This document shows, piece after piece, positions 10,955 to 22,539 of a DNA stretch of 49,771 nt (position 1 is its first letter; each line of letters begins with the position of its first letter). The notes under the pieces were generated by a model. The model worked only from the letters and a program-made list of their open reading frames with translations, did not search any database and was not told where the DNA came from. A program made the position numbers and the translations under genes. This DNA comes from Irineochytrium annulatum (taxonomy: Eukaryota; Chytridiomycota; Chytridiomycetes; Chytridiales; Chytridiaceae): positions 1 through 49,771 of the forward strand of contig JADGJL010000063.1 of assembly GCA_027600665.1 (NCBI GenBank). The letters are read 5' to 3'.

Positions 10955-11453
10955 TTGAAAGGTTTAGTTCATCCGAGAGATTTTGTTCAGCCCGTCGGGA
11001 TGGGATTGCGCCGGGACGGGACAGCGCCGATGTCCCATTTCCGCCGGTCGGGATTGAAGTGCCCTAGACATGATGCGAGTGCCGACACGGAGAGGGACAA
11101 GGAGAGGGACCGCCTCGCGGACACGATGGGGATGCTCCTCCAGATGCAACAGAAGGAGGCTGAGGATAGGGCTCGATTGGATAAGAGGCGGTTGACGCTG
11201 GAGGAAAGTTGGCTACTTCAGTAAGCCGCGAAGCATAAGGAAAGGGCTGAGAAAAAGATTTGGAGGGAGAATCGCGAGGCTGCTTTAAAGGAGTTTTCAT
11301 CACGATTTGATGAGCGGTGTCAAATTGAAGAGGATCAAGCTTGAGGAGAAAAGGGCTGCAGCTGAGGGAAAGCGTGCGGCTAACGAGCTTTTCAAGGCGC
11401 TACTTCAGGCAGGCTTTTCCAAGGAGGAGGCCACGGAGAAGGCGCTGTCGTAG
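10955..11453 (+). pseudogene. Coiled-coil C-terminal half of the accessory protein, inverted
   Basis: The plus strand encodes a charged coiled coil (DTERDKERDRLADTMGMLLQ, QKEAEDRARLDKRRL). A stop at 11222-11224 follows, then AAKHKERAEKKIWRENREAA, and after a frame change LEEKRAAAEGKRAANELFKA ending AGFSKEEATEKALS and TAG at 11451-11453. A domain of this type usually follows the Myb/SANT domain in such proteins. At least two lesions break it. Assignment to the same ancestral gene as 10527-10830 is inference. Confidence 0.5.
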
Positions 11454-11729
11454 TTTGGTTGCTGTAGCGGCTACGTCATATGTTACGTTATCTATTATTG
11501 CTGTTGGTTTTGTGTTTCAATTGCATCTTTTTGTACTTTGTAAATAGTTCAGATGAGGTTGAGCATTTGTTTATTCTGAAGCTTTCCTTTGCTTATAGGC
11601 GAATAAATATGTTTTAGAAAGAATTTGAATACAGCTTAATTAACTACCCACCTACCCGCGCCATCAAATTGCTGTCTTCCACCCTGGCCTGCCCTCGACG
11701 AGTTGTGATCGCGCCAACTAATCAAATAT

Positions 11730-13119
11730 CTCCTCCCTCCAGTCATCCCCAAACTCCTCCTCTAGCTCCTCCTCCACCTTCTTCGCCTCCCTCACCAATT
11801 CATCCTCAACTTCGTCCTTAGCCGCCATCGGAAGATTGTGCATAATACAAGATGACAGCATAATCAGCCTGCAAACTCCACGGTTTTTTCTTTATCATCA
11901 TTAATAAGCACTCGCATACCCCGAAGGCAAGAGAATCTCCCCTTCAACAGCCCAAAAGTATTCTCTATCACGTATCGCAGTTTAGCAACCTTTGTATTGG
12001 AAGCCGACCACCTTGTGGCTTCTTGAAGCACGGGATGGTGTGCTTATCGAGTGTGGACCCAGAATCAGCTAGCAGCTACTCGTCTTCATTGAAGAAAAGC
12101 TCGGGCGTTTGATAGATCACACTGTTCCCAAACATGCGTTGATCATGCGTACTGCCGGGCCACCCAAATTCGACATGTTGAATGTGATAATGTAGATCCG
12201 ATACAGCAAATCCCATTATCCCACAATCTGACTTCCTCGTGAAATAATTCTTTGCAGTCTTAATTCCGGCAGCCGGCTTTTGAAAAATGGAACCATAGTG
12301 CCGTCAATAAAACCGATGCAGTTTGGGTAACCGTGATGGTCTTGAAGATTAGCGCGTGCTTTTATTGGATCGAGGCCCAGAAATATGTCATTTGAAATGC
12401 GTTCGCTCGCTACCGTGTGGCCACGGTAAGTTCGTTGCCTCTAAGCTCAAGATTGTTTTCATGCAGCGCCTCATGTAAAGGTACAAAGTCCCCTCGGCAT
12501 TTGGCACATGCGCGCGATGATGCCAACGGATGCACCGTTACCATAACCACCGAATCGCTTAAGCACCGTCAACTGTACGTCGACAGGAGCATGCGGGTAC
12601 GTTGAATCATTGAAAAAAAGGGGTGGGTCTCAATGGGGCCGACCAACTGGAGGAACGAGCTCGGCTTCATCCTCAACTCCTGCTTAAACCTCTTGTCGTC
12701 CAAAGATTGGCGCCATTCATGAAGAGCGGGTGATCAAACCACGCCGGTGCGCTGGCTGAGATACCGCCTCGATAGGATGGATTTGAGCTCAGCACAGAGT
12801 CTCTTCGAAGTCGGCTTGTACGCGGCTCGAAGCAGGTAACCCTCCACCGCGTCCACAGCATGTACATCGACCAAGCCCAGGTAGGGATCGCATCCTGCAA
12901 GAGAAGAAGTTGATGCGGATGAGAACGAGTTGATCAAGGCAGATACCAACCCAGCATCACGATGTCCTCGCTAACATCGGCCGTCGGACTCCCCGCGAGA
13001 ACAAGCAAGATCGAGTCGATTCCAACGCCCAGTCCGAGCAGGGCAAGGCAGTACATCTCGAGAGCGCGGCGCTCATGCTCCTCCGCCCTGGCGATGTCGT
13101 CGTCCAGGCGGCTGATCAC
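11730..13119 (-). pseudogene. PIF/Harbinger-type DDE transposase, degenerate
   Basis: Minus-strand pieces in order: an N-terminal exon (ERRALEMYCLALLGLGVG), an intron-like gap near 12896-12948, then YLLRAAYKPTSKRLCAELKS, HEWRQSLDDKRFKQELRM, APVDVQLTVLKRFGGYGNGA, NCIGFIDGTMVPFF (first catalytic D), NYFTRKSDCGIMGFAVSD, FGWPGSTHDQRMFGNSVIYQ, LLADSGSTLD (second D) and VIENTFGLLKGRFSCLRGMR (last E). These are DDE_Tnp_4 landmarks. In-frame stops (near 12736 and after FFNEDE) and several frameshifts inactivate it. I did not locate terminal inverted repeats. Confidence 0.85.
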
Positions 13120-13363
13120 CTGCTGCCTTCAGACACGCGAGGCATGCGCTCTGTGTTGGAAAGGTCCTTCGGTCAGAACGCCGGGGGTTCCTCAAGGCAA
13201 AAAATATATTCGGCCAATAGAGGTGCGGCTTGAACATTGTAACATCTCCATAAGCCGGGGAAGGCTAGGGAAGGATTCGCTAAGGATGAGGCGTCTGAAA
13301 TCAACAACTGGCCGACCCTGGGCTTGAAACGCCCTACCAACACACACTCATCCTCCATTTGCA

Positions 13364-16267
13364 ATGAGCGAGCTGAGATTCGATAATCGCGTCGCCGTCA
13401 TCACCGGTGCTGGAGGAGGTGAGGCGATCTCTGCATTTGCATTATGCCATCGGTTCGCGACCGCAGAATTCGATCAGTTGGTCGCGGTGCGCCTACGATA
13501 TATCATGCTAACTGACATTTCCTGCAGGTCTTGGAAAGGTTCGTGGTGGCCGGGGAAAGATCGCGGTCGCGTTGCGTTTAAAACGATCTTGCGCGCGTTT
13601 TCTTGCTTATTCTTTCATTTTGATGGCAGGCATATGCGGTCTTCTTCGCCTCTCGAGGTTCGTTCCGACCGTGCTATTCTACTCTGTACTCACACTAACA
13701 TGGATTTCGTATAGGCGCCTCTGTAGTCGTCAACGACCTTGGCAGCTCGCGAACGGGAGACGGCGGAGGCAACCACAAGGTCTACGTTTACTTCTTACTG
13801 TCATTTCAGTGGCCGTCGACTTACACGCTCTGGGTTCCAGGCTGCGGATGTCGTCGTGAACGAGATCATCGCTACTGGGGGCAAAGCGGTTGCCAACTAC
13901 GACTCCGTCGAGGACGGTGACAAGATCATTGAGACCGCTATCAAGGCCTTCGGTCGTGTCGACATCGTCATCAACAACGCTGGGTATGTGGACTTTCGTG
14001 GCATATGATTTAACCGCGTAATAGAATCCTTCGCGACAAATCCTTCGCGAGGATGACCGATGATGATTGGGATTTGATTCAACGGGTTCATGTCAGGGGC
14101 TCGTACAAGGTTGCCAAGGCAGCTTGGGAGCACTTTCAGAAGCAGGGCTACGGCCGGTAAAAGTGCTACTTTTAGGTTGAAGCTTCAAAAACTGACATTG
14201 ACTTTAGCATCATCAACACGGCTTCGGCCGCCGGCATTTATGGAAACTTTGGCCAGGCGAACTACGCTGCGGGTACGTGTTGTATTTGCCAGTTTATTAT
14301 TGACCTTTCTCCTCAGCCAAGCTCGCTCTATACGGGTTCTCCTTGACTCTTGCGCGAGAGGGTGCGAAAAAAAACATCCACTGCAACACCATCGCCCCGC
14401 TCGCCGCCTCTCGCATGACCGAGACTATCATGCCCCCAGAGATGCTCGCGTACATGAAGCCAAGCTTCGTCGTTCCCGTCGTGGCCTACCTGTGCCACGA
14501 CGCGACAGAGGAGAACGGCAGCCTGTTCGAGGTAGGCGCCGGATTTGTCTCAAAGCTGCGCTACGAGCGGTCGAAGGGCGCCGTCTTCAAGGCGGATGAG
14601 AGCTTCACGCCTGGCGCCGTCGCCGCAAAGTACGCAAAGATCTGTGACTTCAAGGACGCCGATCACCCCGGTAGTATCGCGGAGGTGGACTGGATCGGCT
14701 TGCTCGAGCAGGCTAAGGCTTTGGCGCCACTCTCTGGGGCCCCGAATATGCGCTTCGACGGAAAGGTGGTTGTTGTAACCGGCGCTGGGGCTGGCTTAGG
14801 TCGAGCATATGTGCACATGTTTGCGAAGGTGAGGAGGGGAATTGCTGTTGGCTGATTCTAATCACCATAGCTCGGAGCCTCGGTTGTTGTCAACGATCTC
14901 GGTGGTTCCCACAGCGGCGGCGGCGCCAGTCAAGCTGCTGCGGACGTGGTAGTTGAAGAGCTCCGCGCTCTCGGCGCGAAGGCGGTCGCGAACTACGACT
15001 CCGTAGAGGACGGTGATAAGGTCGTTGAGACCGCAATTAAGGCTTTCGGTCGCATCGACATTATCGTCAATAACGCCGGAATTCTTCGCGACAAATCCTT
15101 CGCGAGGGCGACCGACGCGGACTGGGATCTTGTCCATCGCGTGCACTTAAGAGGTACATACAAGGTCGCGAAAGCAGCATGGCCCCATTTCCTGAACCAG
15201 AAGTATGGCCGAATCATCAATACGACATCCGCTGTCGGCCTTTATGGAAACTTCGGACAAGCTAACTACTCGGCCGGTGAGTTGAACGCAGTAAGTCGTT
15301 ATCTAATTCTTCATGCAGCTAAGGCGGGCATCATCGCCTTCGGCAACACTCTTGCCCAGGAGGGTCGCAAGCACAACATCATCGTCAACACGATCGCCCC
15401 GAACGCTGGCACCCGGATGACGGCGACGGTTATGCCCCCGGAGATGGTGGAGGCCTTAAAACCCGACTACATCGCCCCGCTCGTCGGCTTCCTTGCGCAC
15501 GAGCAGACGAAGGAGACCGGCAACATATTCGAGGTCGGGTCGGGCTGGATAGCCAAGGTCCGCTGGCAGAGGACCGGCGGTCACTGCTTCCCGGTCAACG
15601 TGCCCCTCCTACCCGAGGCCATCGCCCAGGAGTGGTCCGTCATCACCGATTTCGACGATGGGCGCGCGATCCACCCGACGTCGCCCAACGACACGATGGA
15701 AGTTTTAACGGCGAACTTTGAGAACAAGGCCCCCAATAGTTCCGCCGGTTCGGACGGTGCTAAAGCTGCGAGGGCGTCGGCGCCCGCGCCCGCCTTCGCT
15801 CCGACTTCCTCCGCTTCTTCGGGCGGTAACGTCAAGGTCCCCGGCTTCCAAGCATCCGCTCTTTTCGAAGGGCTTCAAAAAAGTCTTGATACCATCCCGG
15901 AGAAGGACCGCAAAGCGTTGTTGATCAAGACGAAGGCGTGCTTCGAGTTCGAGCTGGAAAACGCCCAGGGTACGATGCAGGCGTGGTACGTGGATTTGAA
16001 GAATGGGGTAGGAGAGGTCGGAGTTGGTAAAGCCAAGAACAAGGCGGATATGACAGTGTCTATCGCGGACTCCGACTTTGTCGACCTTGCGGCTGGGAAG
16101 ATTAATGCGCAGAAGGCTTTTATGAGTGGAAAGGTGAGGACGTTGCTGTGGTATCAACCGGAGACGGCGCTCTAATCCTCGTGTAGATTAAAATCAAAGG
16201 AAATATGGGACTGGCAGCGAAGTTAGAGGGTGTGTTGAAGCTTGCAGGCCCGAAGGCAAAGTTGTAG
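13364..16267 (+). CDS. Peroxisomal multifunctional beta-oxidation enzyme, SDR-SDR-SCP2
   Basis: Related to fungal Fox2, the peroxisomal 3-hydroxyacyl-CoA dehydrogenase of beta-oxidation. Two short-chain dehydrogenase domains follow one another. The first has TGAGGGLG, NNAG and catalytic S/Y/K in [15 protein letters not shown]. The second has [15 protein letters not shown] and [15 protein letters not shown]. After an Ala/Pro/Ser linker comes an SCP2 sterol-carrier domain ([10 protein letters not shown] through [20 protein letters not shown]). The last residues are AKL, a PTS1 peroxisome signal. The MaoC-type 2-enoyl-CoA hydratase domain of ordinary Fox2 is absent. Introns include one that splits off an 11-nt exon (13528-13538) and a stop-free 42-nt intron (15277-15318) inside YxxxK of the second domain. 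Stop at 16265-16267. Confidence 0.93.
13528..13538 (+). other. 11-nt micro-exon
   Basis: Between a CAG acceptor at 13525-13527 and a GT donor at 13539 lie 11 bases (GTCTTGGAAAG). They are required to complete the cofactor-binding motif TGAGGGLGKAY of the first dehydrogenase domain. Without it the frame is lost. Confidence 0.85.
15277..15318 (+). other. Stop-free 42-nt intron in a catalytic motif
   Basis: GTGAGT...GCAG, 42 bases, has no in-frame stop. Removing it restores NYSAAKAG, the conserved YxxxK catalytic motif; keeping it inserts 14 residues between Tyr and Lys. It is called an intron from the motif and from the paralogous first domain, which has an intron at the same place. Confidence 0.88.
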
Positions 16268-16468
16268 ATGAACAGTTAATGTTCAGCTCTCAACTCGGCT
16301 CATTTAGCGCTCGCTAAGTTGGTGTCTTTGCACGCTCTTCCCTTCAAATCTTTGACGATTTGATCCTCTCTGACGTGATTTTGAGTTATTATATATTGTT
16401 GAAAACGCGGAAACATCCACCAAATACATTTTAATCCATTACGAGACGTCGCAAGTCATCAGAACACG

Positions 16469-19400
16469 CTAACGAAAACATTTTACAGCCTCCTTCTGGA
16501 TGTTACGCAGATAGGCACGCAGATTGCTGTCATCTAAATTCGCGTCCTTACGAGCCTGAATCAGTCTTTGTATGATCTGGGTCTTTGCCTGACGCCGACG
16601 CTGCCGCTTCTGAACCTCCCCGCCTTGCTTCCTCTGCTCTGATATTTCCTCATATTTATCGGATATCACGCGCGCCTTATTAACCACCGCCGCGGGGATT
16701 GACACCAGGCTCGCGATGATTATGCCATAGTGCGACTCAGTGGAGGAACCATCCTTGACGAGGTAGCGAAATCGCACGCCTTCGCCGTTTTTCATGTCCG
16801 TAGTCTATGAGGTGGTAGTCTTAGGCGTTTAATACGGGGAAACTACATGAACCTCGACCGACAGGTGAAGGTTGACAGCGTTAGGGTACATTGATGTAAC
16901 GGACATGAGTTCGGTGAAGTGGGTAGCGAAGAAGGTGAAGCACTTTAACTTCAGCAGCTCCTCGATGATCGCAACTGTCAATCCCAACCCGTCGCTGCTC
17001 GAGGAGCCTGATTACTTTCGCGTTAGTAGCCTACACATACGGCGCATGGTGGGGAGAAGGACCACGCTTATGTAATGAGCATACCTCTTCCAAGCTCATC
17101 GACGATGACAAGGCTATTCTCCGTCGCGTTTTGCAAGATGAACGCGGCCTCTCCCATCTCAAGCTGTAAAGTTGTAAGGTCGCGTTCGGGATGAAACTAC
17201 ACACCATAAAGCCAGATACGGTGCTGTCCTCGGAGTCAGAGCCAATTCTCGTAAAGATATTGTCGTGAATCCGAAAGCTGGCATACTCGGCAGGAACGAA
17301 CGAGCCAATATGAGCCATGATGGTCAACAAGGCTGCGCTATCAGTGTCGTCGCACGAAGGGCTATACCAATCATTCGCAGATACGTTGATTTCCCGCTGC
17401 AACGACAGGCACAGTCAGGTAAAGCGCAAGCAGGTAACTACCTCATGTTCGGACCTGAGATGATCTGCGCATTCGTACCGCGGGTGCAAAATGCGTCGTT
17501 CGGCTGGATAAAACGGCTGAGGGTAGGAGTGATTTAATATAGGCCTACGACAAAACTCGCGTTGATCTTCTCTCGAATCGGATGCAGCCCAGATTTGATC
17601 GCGAGCTGTTGAAGGCATAAGTTGTCGTGTGATAGAGTAAATTGACCGTTTCAGTGAACTCCGGACGAACGTAGTTAGACGCTTTCGCAACTTGAGAGAA
17701 GGAGGCCAGCATGTCCAACATGGCGAGGGATTCCGACAATTTGAAAAGGATGCCGATGTCTTTGCGGATGTCGTTGATGAGCTCAATGACGATTCTGTCG
17801 CTCATGAGATACTAAATTGTTCAAGGTACGAATGTGCCCAGTAGGACCTTACGACTTCTGTCAAGCTCTCCTCAATTCGATCGTTGCAACTCATCTAGGC
17901 GGGTTAATTGGTAGACGATGAAAGAACAACTGACTAGTTGAAGTGTCGTGAACGTCAAAACCTTCTTGCTCCTATTGACGTTGATGAACTCAGGAGGGAG
18001 TTCTTTTCCGGCAAGCTGCTCCACGTTTAGTTGTAGCACGTACTTTTGGCTCGCGCTGTAAATAATTCGAAAGTTCATGTTGTGCTTTAAAGAATCTAGC
18101 GCAAATTAGCATAAAGCAAATATAGGCGAAACAACACTCGGCGCTGAGCTCGTAGACATCATTCGTAGACTCCCGGTAGGTTTGACGGGCAACGTCAAGA
18201 AGGCCGTTCCAACCTCGACTATTTGAGAGATGTTGACCATGGTACTCTTACCTGCGCGGACAGCGTAGCATCGTTGATTCTTCAGGCCAACCGCGTTTTT
18301 CTGATAGCTGATATCCTCGTTCATCCGACTGTTGATGATCTCCTCAAATGTGTCAAAGGCGGGGTGGGAAACGATCTATGCAAGGGTTGGGGAAGTTGAT
18401 ATTGGTCCTTGTCGTTCTCACTGTAAATATGGCGCTAATAAGATCGTTCTTAATGCTAGCGAGTGGTTCCTTTAGCCTTAGCACGCCCTTGATCGTGTGC
18501 TTCAACATTATGACGGCGTTGATATAGATCTCGGCCAACTTAACGGACTGCTTCTTGCCCTAACGAAGTCCAGTGAGCTGACCAAACGAGACGACTTGCC
18601 AACCTGAGAAGCAAGGACGGAAAGCAGCTGATCAATGTCGATCATCGTTTTCATCTCCACCGTAATAGCTTGTAGGACGTCCTGTCGCCGATAAGGGGTG
18701 TAATGATGGCGCACCTCACCTCGTTGGCACTTAATTCTAAAACCTAGGATGAGTATCTTAAAGCCAATCTAGCAAAAGATTAACCTTGAACCGCGTCGTG
18801 CCGACAACGTAGGGTGGCCAGGTCTGAACTCAACTCAATTACGCCTATCACAGTCGACATTACCGCTGACAAAAGGTTAGTTCTTCACGCGCAACAACGC
18901 AACAGACCTAGCTGGGTTCAGAATCGTCCGCTTTAGCAGCTTGGCACCCATCGGCGTACACGTTTTGTCGAGAATCCCAACCAAGCTATGGGACGAATTC
19001 TTATTCATGTTGTTCCGAACAAGCTCCAGGTTTTTAGCCGTCGCCGCGTCTTCGCAATTAAATACTCGGCATTCATCACGCGATTGTCGTATTGAGACCT
19101 ACCGATTGTCAGATGCCCCTCCATCGAAAGGTACTTGAACTTCAAGGTGCTTTTCATGACGGTTTTGTGCTCCTGTACATACGAGAACAGCGCGCCGACG
19201 CACGCGTTCGCGTAATACCTGCGACATTAGGGACATATAGTGATGGTCTTCTACTTTGAACCCAATCGCTGGACAAGCGCTTCCACATCATCCTTCAAGG
19301 AGAAATCTTGAACGCATTGCAGTCCTTTGCGCTGTTAGTGAAGCTCGGTGAAAAGCATTCAGACCAAATGTGTCGTTGAAAAACTTGCGGTTGACAGGAA

Positions 19401-19941
19401 GAACCGCCACATCAGTCGCCTCCTCGATTCTCTCGCAGAGGCTGGACTTGACCGGGCCAACAGCGGTCGCTGACATAATAATCTGCGAAGGTTATGCTCG
19501 CCGAACCGTATCCGTAAGAAAACGTACCTCGGACGGATCCGCTAAGTGCAGCCTATGCAGAATCTGCACGACGTCAGCGGCATATCAGTGCATGTACATC
19601 TACGCAGGAGTAGTTCTTCGTATCGCTGAACTGCCACATCTGCACCTCCGCCGCCGCCACATCGAAGACTGCAAGCCCAACCTATCTCATTTTAAATGCA
19701 ACGAAATCGCCCGGACATAGGAATCACTAACATAGCAAGCAGACCCACGGCCCTCCGAAACAACGGCGATGACAGGTTCTCTGGACTTCATTAGAGTGCC
19801 GGCTGACGTGTCGGGACGTCTGCTGCTGGTCCCGGAGCGAGAACCGGAACCGGAACTGGACCGGGAGCGCGATGCGTTCGTTGACGGGCGGGACAAGGAC
19901 GGCGTGGCTACGCGTGTCGATCCGGATGCTGACAACGGCAT
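16469..19941 (-). CDS. MSH4: MutS homologue MSH4 (meiotic recombination)
   Basis: MSH4 pairs with MSH5 and stabilises crossover intermediates in meiosis; it lacks the mismatch-recognition domain of other MutS proteins. The start at 19941 gives a Ser-rich disordered N-terminus, then [19 protein letters not shown]. Matching blocks are [59 protein letters not shown] and the ATPase. Splicing rebuilds Walker [15 protein letters not shown], then [40 protein letters not shown] and [18 protein letters not shown]. The C-terminus ([19 protein letters not shown]) matches the family. There are many small introns, one of only 35 nt (17333-17367). The ATPase motifs are intact, so a functional gene is likely. 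The exact exons between 18100 and 19500 were not all traced. Confidence 0.92.
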
Positions 19942-20060
19942 CTGAGCTGCTTCGCTGTTCGGACCTGTGCGTTCGTCCGTGTCTTCGTGGGAAAAAGACT
20001 AAACGTTACCAGCCACCCGGCTCACGCCGCTGCTGCAAAGAGCCACGGAACGAGATCACG
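19942..20060. promoter_or_regulatory. Shared divergent promoter, MSH4 / UBAC2-like
   Basis: The 119 bases separate the two start codons of divergently transcribed genes, so promoter elements for both must lie here or inside the coding regions. No specific motif is recognised. Confidence 0.5.
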
Positions 20061-21101
20061 ATGGCTGCGAGCAACGCGATGGCGGGCTTCTGTAAGGAGA
20101 TCATGTTGCGGGCGGTTTTCATTTAAAGCTCGCATCAGATAACGCCCCCGTGTCCAAGGCGATCTTTTTGTCCGTCGGATTGAACTCATTGCTGTGCTCG
20201 GTTCTCAACTACAAGTCGTCATTTCATTTACAGCTCTTCCCTCACATCGTCACGCACCACCAGGTATTATTTTAGTGGTTAACGTGACTAACTGTTTGAA
20301 GATCTGGCGGCTTTTAACGACAAATATATGTGAGTAACTGTTCTCCAAATTCTGGATACTGAAGGGTGCAGTCTTCACAAATTCGACCGAGATCCTTTTT
20401 GGCTCGCTGCTCATTTATCACTTTCGGCTGCTGGAACGCCAATGGGGCCCACGGAAGTTCGCCTCCTTTGCCCTCGTCACATCAGCTCTATCAACCGGGT
20501 TGGCCGTCTTCGCGTTGACCGTCGGACGCGGCATAGGACTGTCAAAAGTAGCTGCGGGTCCCTTTGGGTTCCTGTTTGCGTCCCTTTATCAGTATCATAA
20601 GGATGTCCCCGTCACCGTCCGTGTAAAAATCCTCGGATTTGGCCTCAGTGATAAGATATTCGTGTACATCCTGAGCGCACAGGTCTGCTAGCTTTGTGGA
20701 TGTTAAGACATAAACTAAACTGTCCGTAGCTCCTCTGGTCGTCGTTCCCAAGTTCTGTGACAGCAGGCGTGTGCGGGATTCTCTCTGGGGCGCTTTATAA
20801 ATCGGAATCCTTGCCCTTCCGACGATGGCGGATACCCTTGAGCGTGTCCAACTTTTCAAGAACGTACCTACTGCCTTGGCTCGCGTCCCGACCGACATCG
20901 ACGCTTTCGCCGAGGGATTTGCGAAGAGGGGGGACGACACCGGGCGGGCCGCCGCCGACTCCGGCTGCGGAACCTCCGGAAGCGGCCATCTCCGCTCTCG
21001 TGAGTTTGGGTTTCACGCGGGAGCAGGCTGGGGCGGCGCTCATGTCGGTTGGGAATGACGTCGACAGGGCTGCAGCCCGTTTGTTAGACGACGCCAGATA
21101 G
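20061..21101 (+). CDS. UBAC2-like rhomboid pseudoprotease with C-terminal UBA domain
   Basis: Multi-pass ER membrane protein resembling human UBAC2, a rhomboid-like factor in ER-associated degradation. After splicing the N-terminus reads MAASNAMAGFYNAPVSKAIF (intron about 20092-20138). Then come hydrophobic segments (LSVGLNSLLCSVLNY, FTNSTEILFGSLLIYHFRLL with ERQWGPRKFASFALVTS), AGVCGILSGALYKSE and a linker rich in Pro and Thr. The final 40 residues are a UBA domain (ISALVSLGFTREQAGAAL, NDVDRAAARLL). No rhomboid Ser/His dyad is evident, consistent with a pseudoprotease. Introns lie near 20270-20300, 20329-20375 and 20690-20730. Stop at 21099. Confidence 0.85.
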
Positions 21102-21297
21102 TACATGTTTGTGTTTGGGCAGAAACAAAGCAAGACTCCAGCTAAAAGCTGTCGAATGGGTGAAAAGAAAAGAGACCCATTCGGCCTACGTCGCTAATAC
21201 CTTACAAGAGCTCTTCAAGCTGCATTTACTGCTTGCTTTATAAAACGCCTATAAAGTGTGGAAGCTGGTGTGGACGATTGTGTTGTCAAAACGAAAC

Positions 21298-22469
21298 ATG
21301 ATTAGCGCAGCGAGCGATGAGCGCGAGCGGTCATGGCTCCTGGAGCACTACATCCCGGGCGTTGTTTCGCAGCTGAAGAAGCTCGTGCAGGTACGGTACC
21401 TCCGTTCGCTCTTTGATGCTGATCCTGCAAAAGGAAGGTCTCGGATCGTGCTGTTCATCCGTCGATCTTGGTAAGCTGCTGGACCACAAGGGCGTTATTA
21501 ACACCAGCGCCAGGTAAAATGACATGGGGCAAGAAAGGAACCTCAGTATCCACCCTCGCCATCTCCTCGCAAGGGTTAGTTCACCTCCCTTCGTCGTCTC
21601 TGAAGCACCCATCAAATTAAGCCAAGATATGGTTAAGGGGTTCGTCACAGTCGACGGCTCAAACATTGTCAAAGGCGTAAGGTTTTTTGCGCGCCCTGAA
21701 CGCATGCCAATTGATGAGGTGTGGTTTGTACAGGAGCTCACGTTGAAGCTGCCGCACTACAGCCGAGGAGTTGGAAAGGTGGCTATTGTACCGGCTCGGC
21801 CGTACAAACTTATGCAGCTGCAAACGGTCCGGAACCATCTGGCGGCGGCGTTAAATGTTTTGGAAAATTACGAGACGGTCAAGAGCAACTTTGGAGAGGT
21901 TGCGCATGTATGACTTAGGAGTTTTATCGACGTGGCTAACCGACATAGTTGCTCAACAGTGTGTATACTTGTTCCAAGAAGGCCTTTGAGACCCTGTCGG
22001 GCGTCGACGAAGAGCGCCTGTTTCCTAATAAAGAATGTGATTACAAGGTGAATCCTTCTACCGAGCGTGCATGATATTTACGTCCCGTCTTAGCTGTTTG
22101 CCCCCGAACTGCCTGAAGACCTTGTCATCGAGTTTTTTCTAAACCGATCCTCTCTCTTCGTCGCAATATACGCCCTCAATTTCCACCAACACGCACTCCC
22201 TCTACAGATTCAAAGCAAAATTCTCTCTCGATTCAAAGTCATGAAGATAGAGTAAGCACTTTCTTACTAGTTTTATTTCTTTTGTCCTCTCTGCGTCGAC
22301 TGGTCTGATTTTGCGTGTTAGCACATATAAAAACAAACCGGTCGAAATTATTGATGAGGCTATGGTGGAGTCCCCGATGCCGCAGCTGACAGTTTTGGTC
22401 GATTGTTTACGGCATATGAGTGAGATATGTGACAGCGGTGTTGAGATAATGACAAGCCTTTCCTTGTAA
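21298..22469 (+). CDS. Rogdi / Rav2-family protein
   Basis: Rogdi-family proteins (yeast Rav2) belong to the RAVE or Rabconnectin complex that assembles the V-ATPase on endosomes and vacuoles. The first exon, DERERSWLLEHYIPGVVSQL, matches the Rogdi N-terminus (acidic/arginine stretch followed by a leucine-rich helix). Later exons give VKGFVTVDGSNIVKGVRFFA, LMQLQTVRNHLAAALNVLEN, LFAPELPEDLVIEFFLNRSS and ALPLQIQSKIL. Four or more introns are needed; those near 21398-21440 and 21480-21590 were not fixed exactly. Start at 21298 by homology; stop at 22467-22469. The gene follows the UBAC2-like gene on the same strand with about 200 bp between. Confidence 0.82.
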
Positions 22470-22539
22470 TCTAGTGTCGTGTACCTCATATCGTATAAGT
22501 AATTTTAACGTTCCTGGTCAATATATTTGCTTGTGTGCA

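Noticed and set aside
13173..13364. 63-codon minus-strand frame overlapping the start of the FOX2-like gene
   Set aside because: No family match. The region is the promoter side of a well-supported gene.
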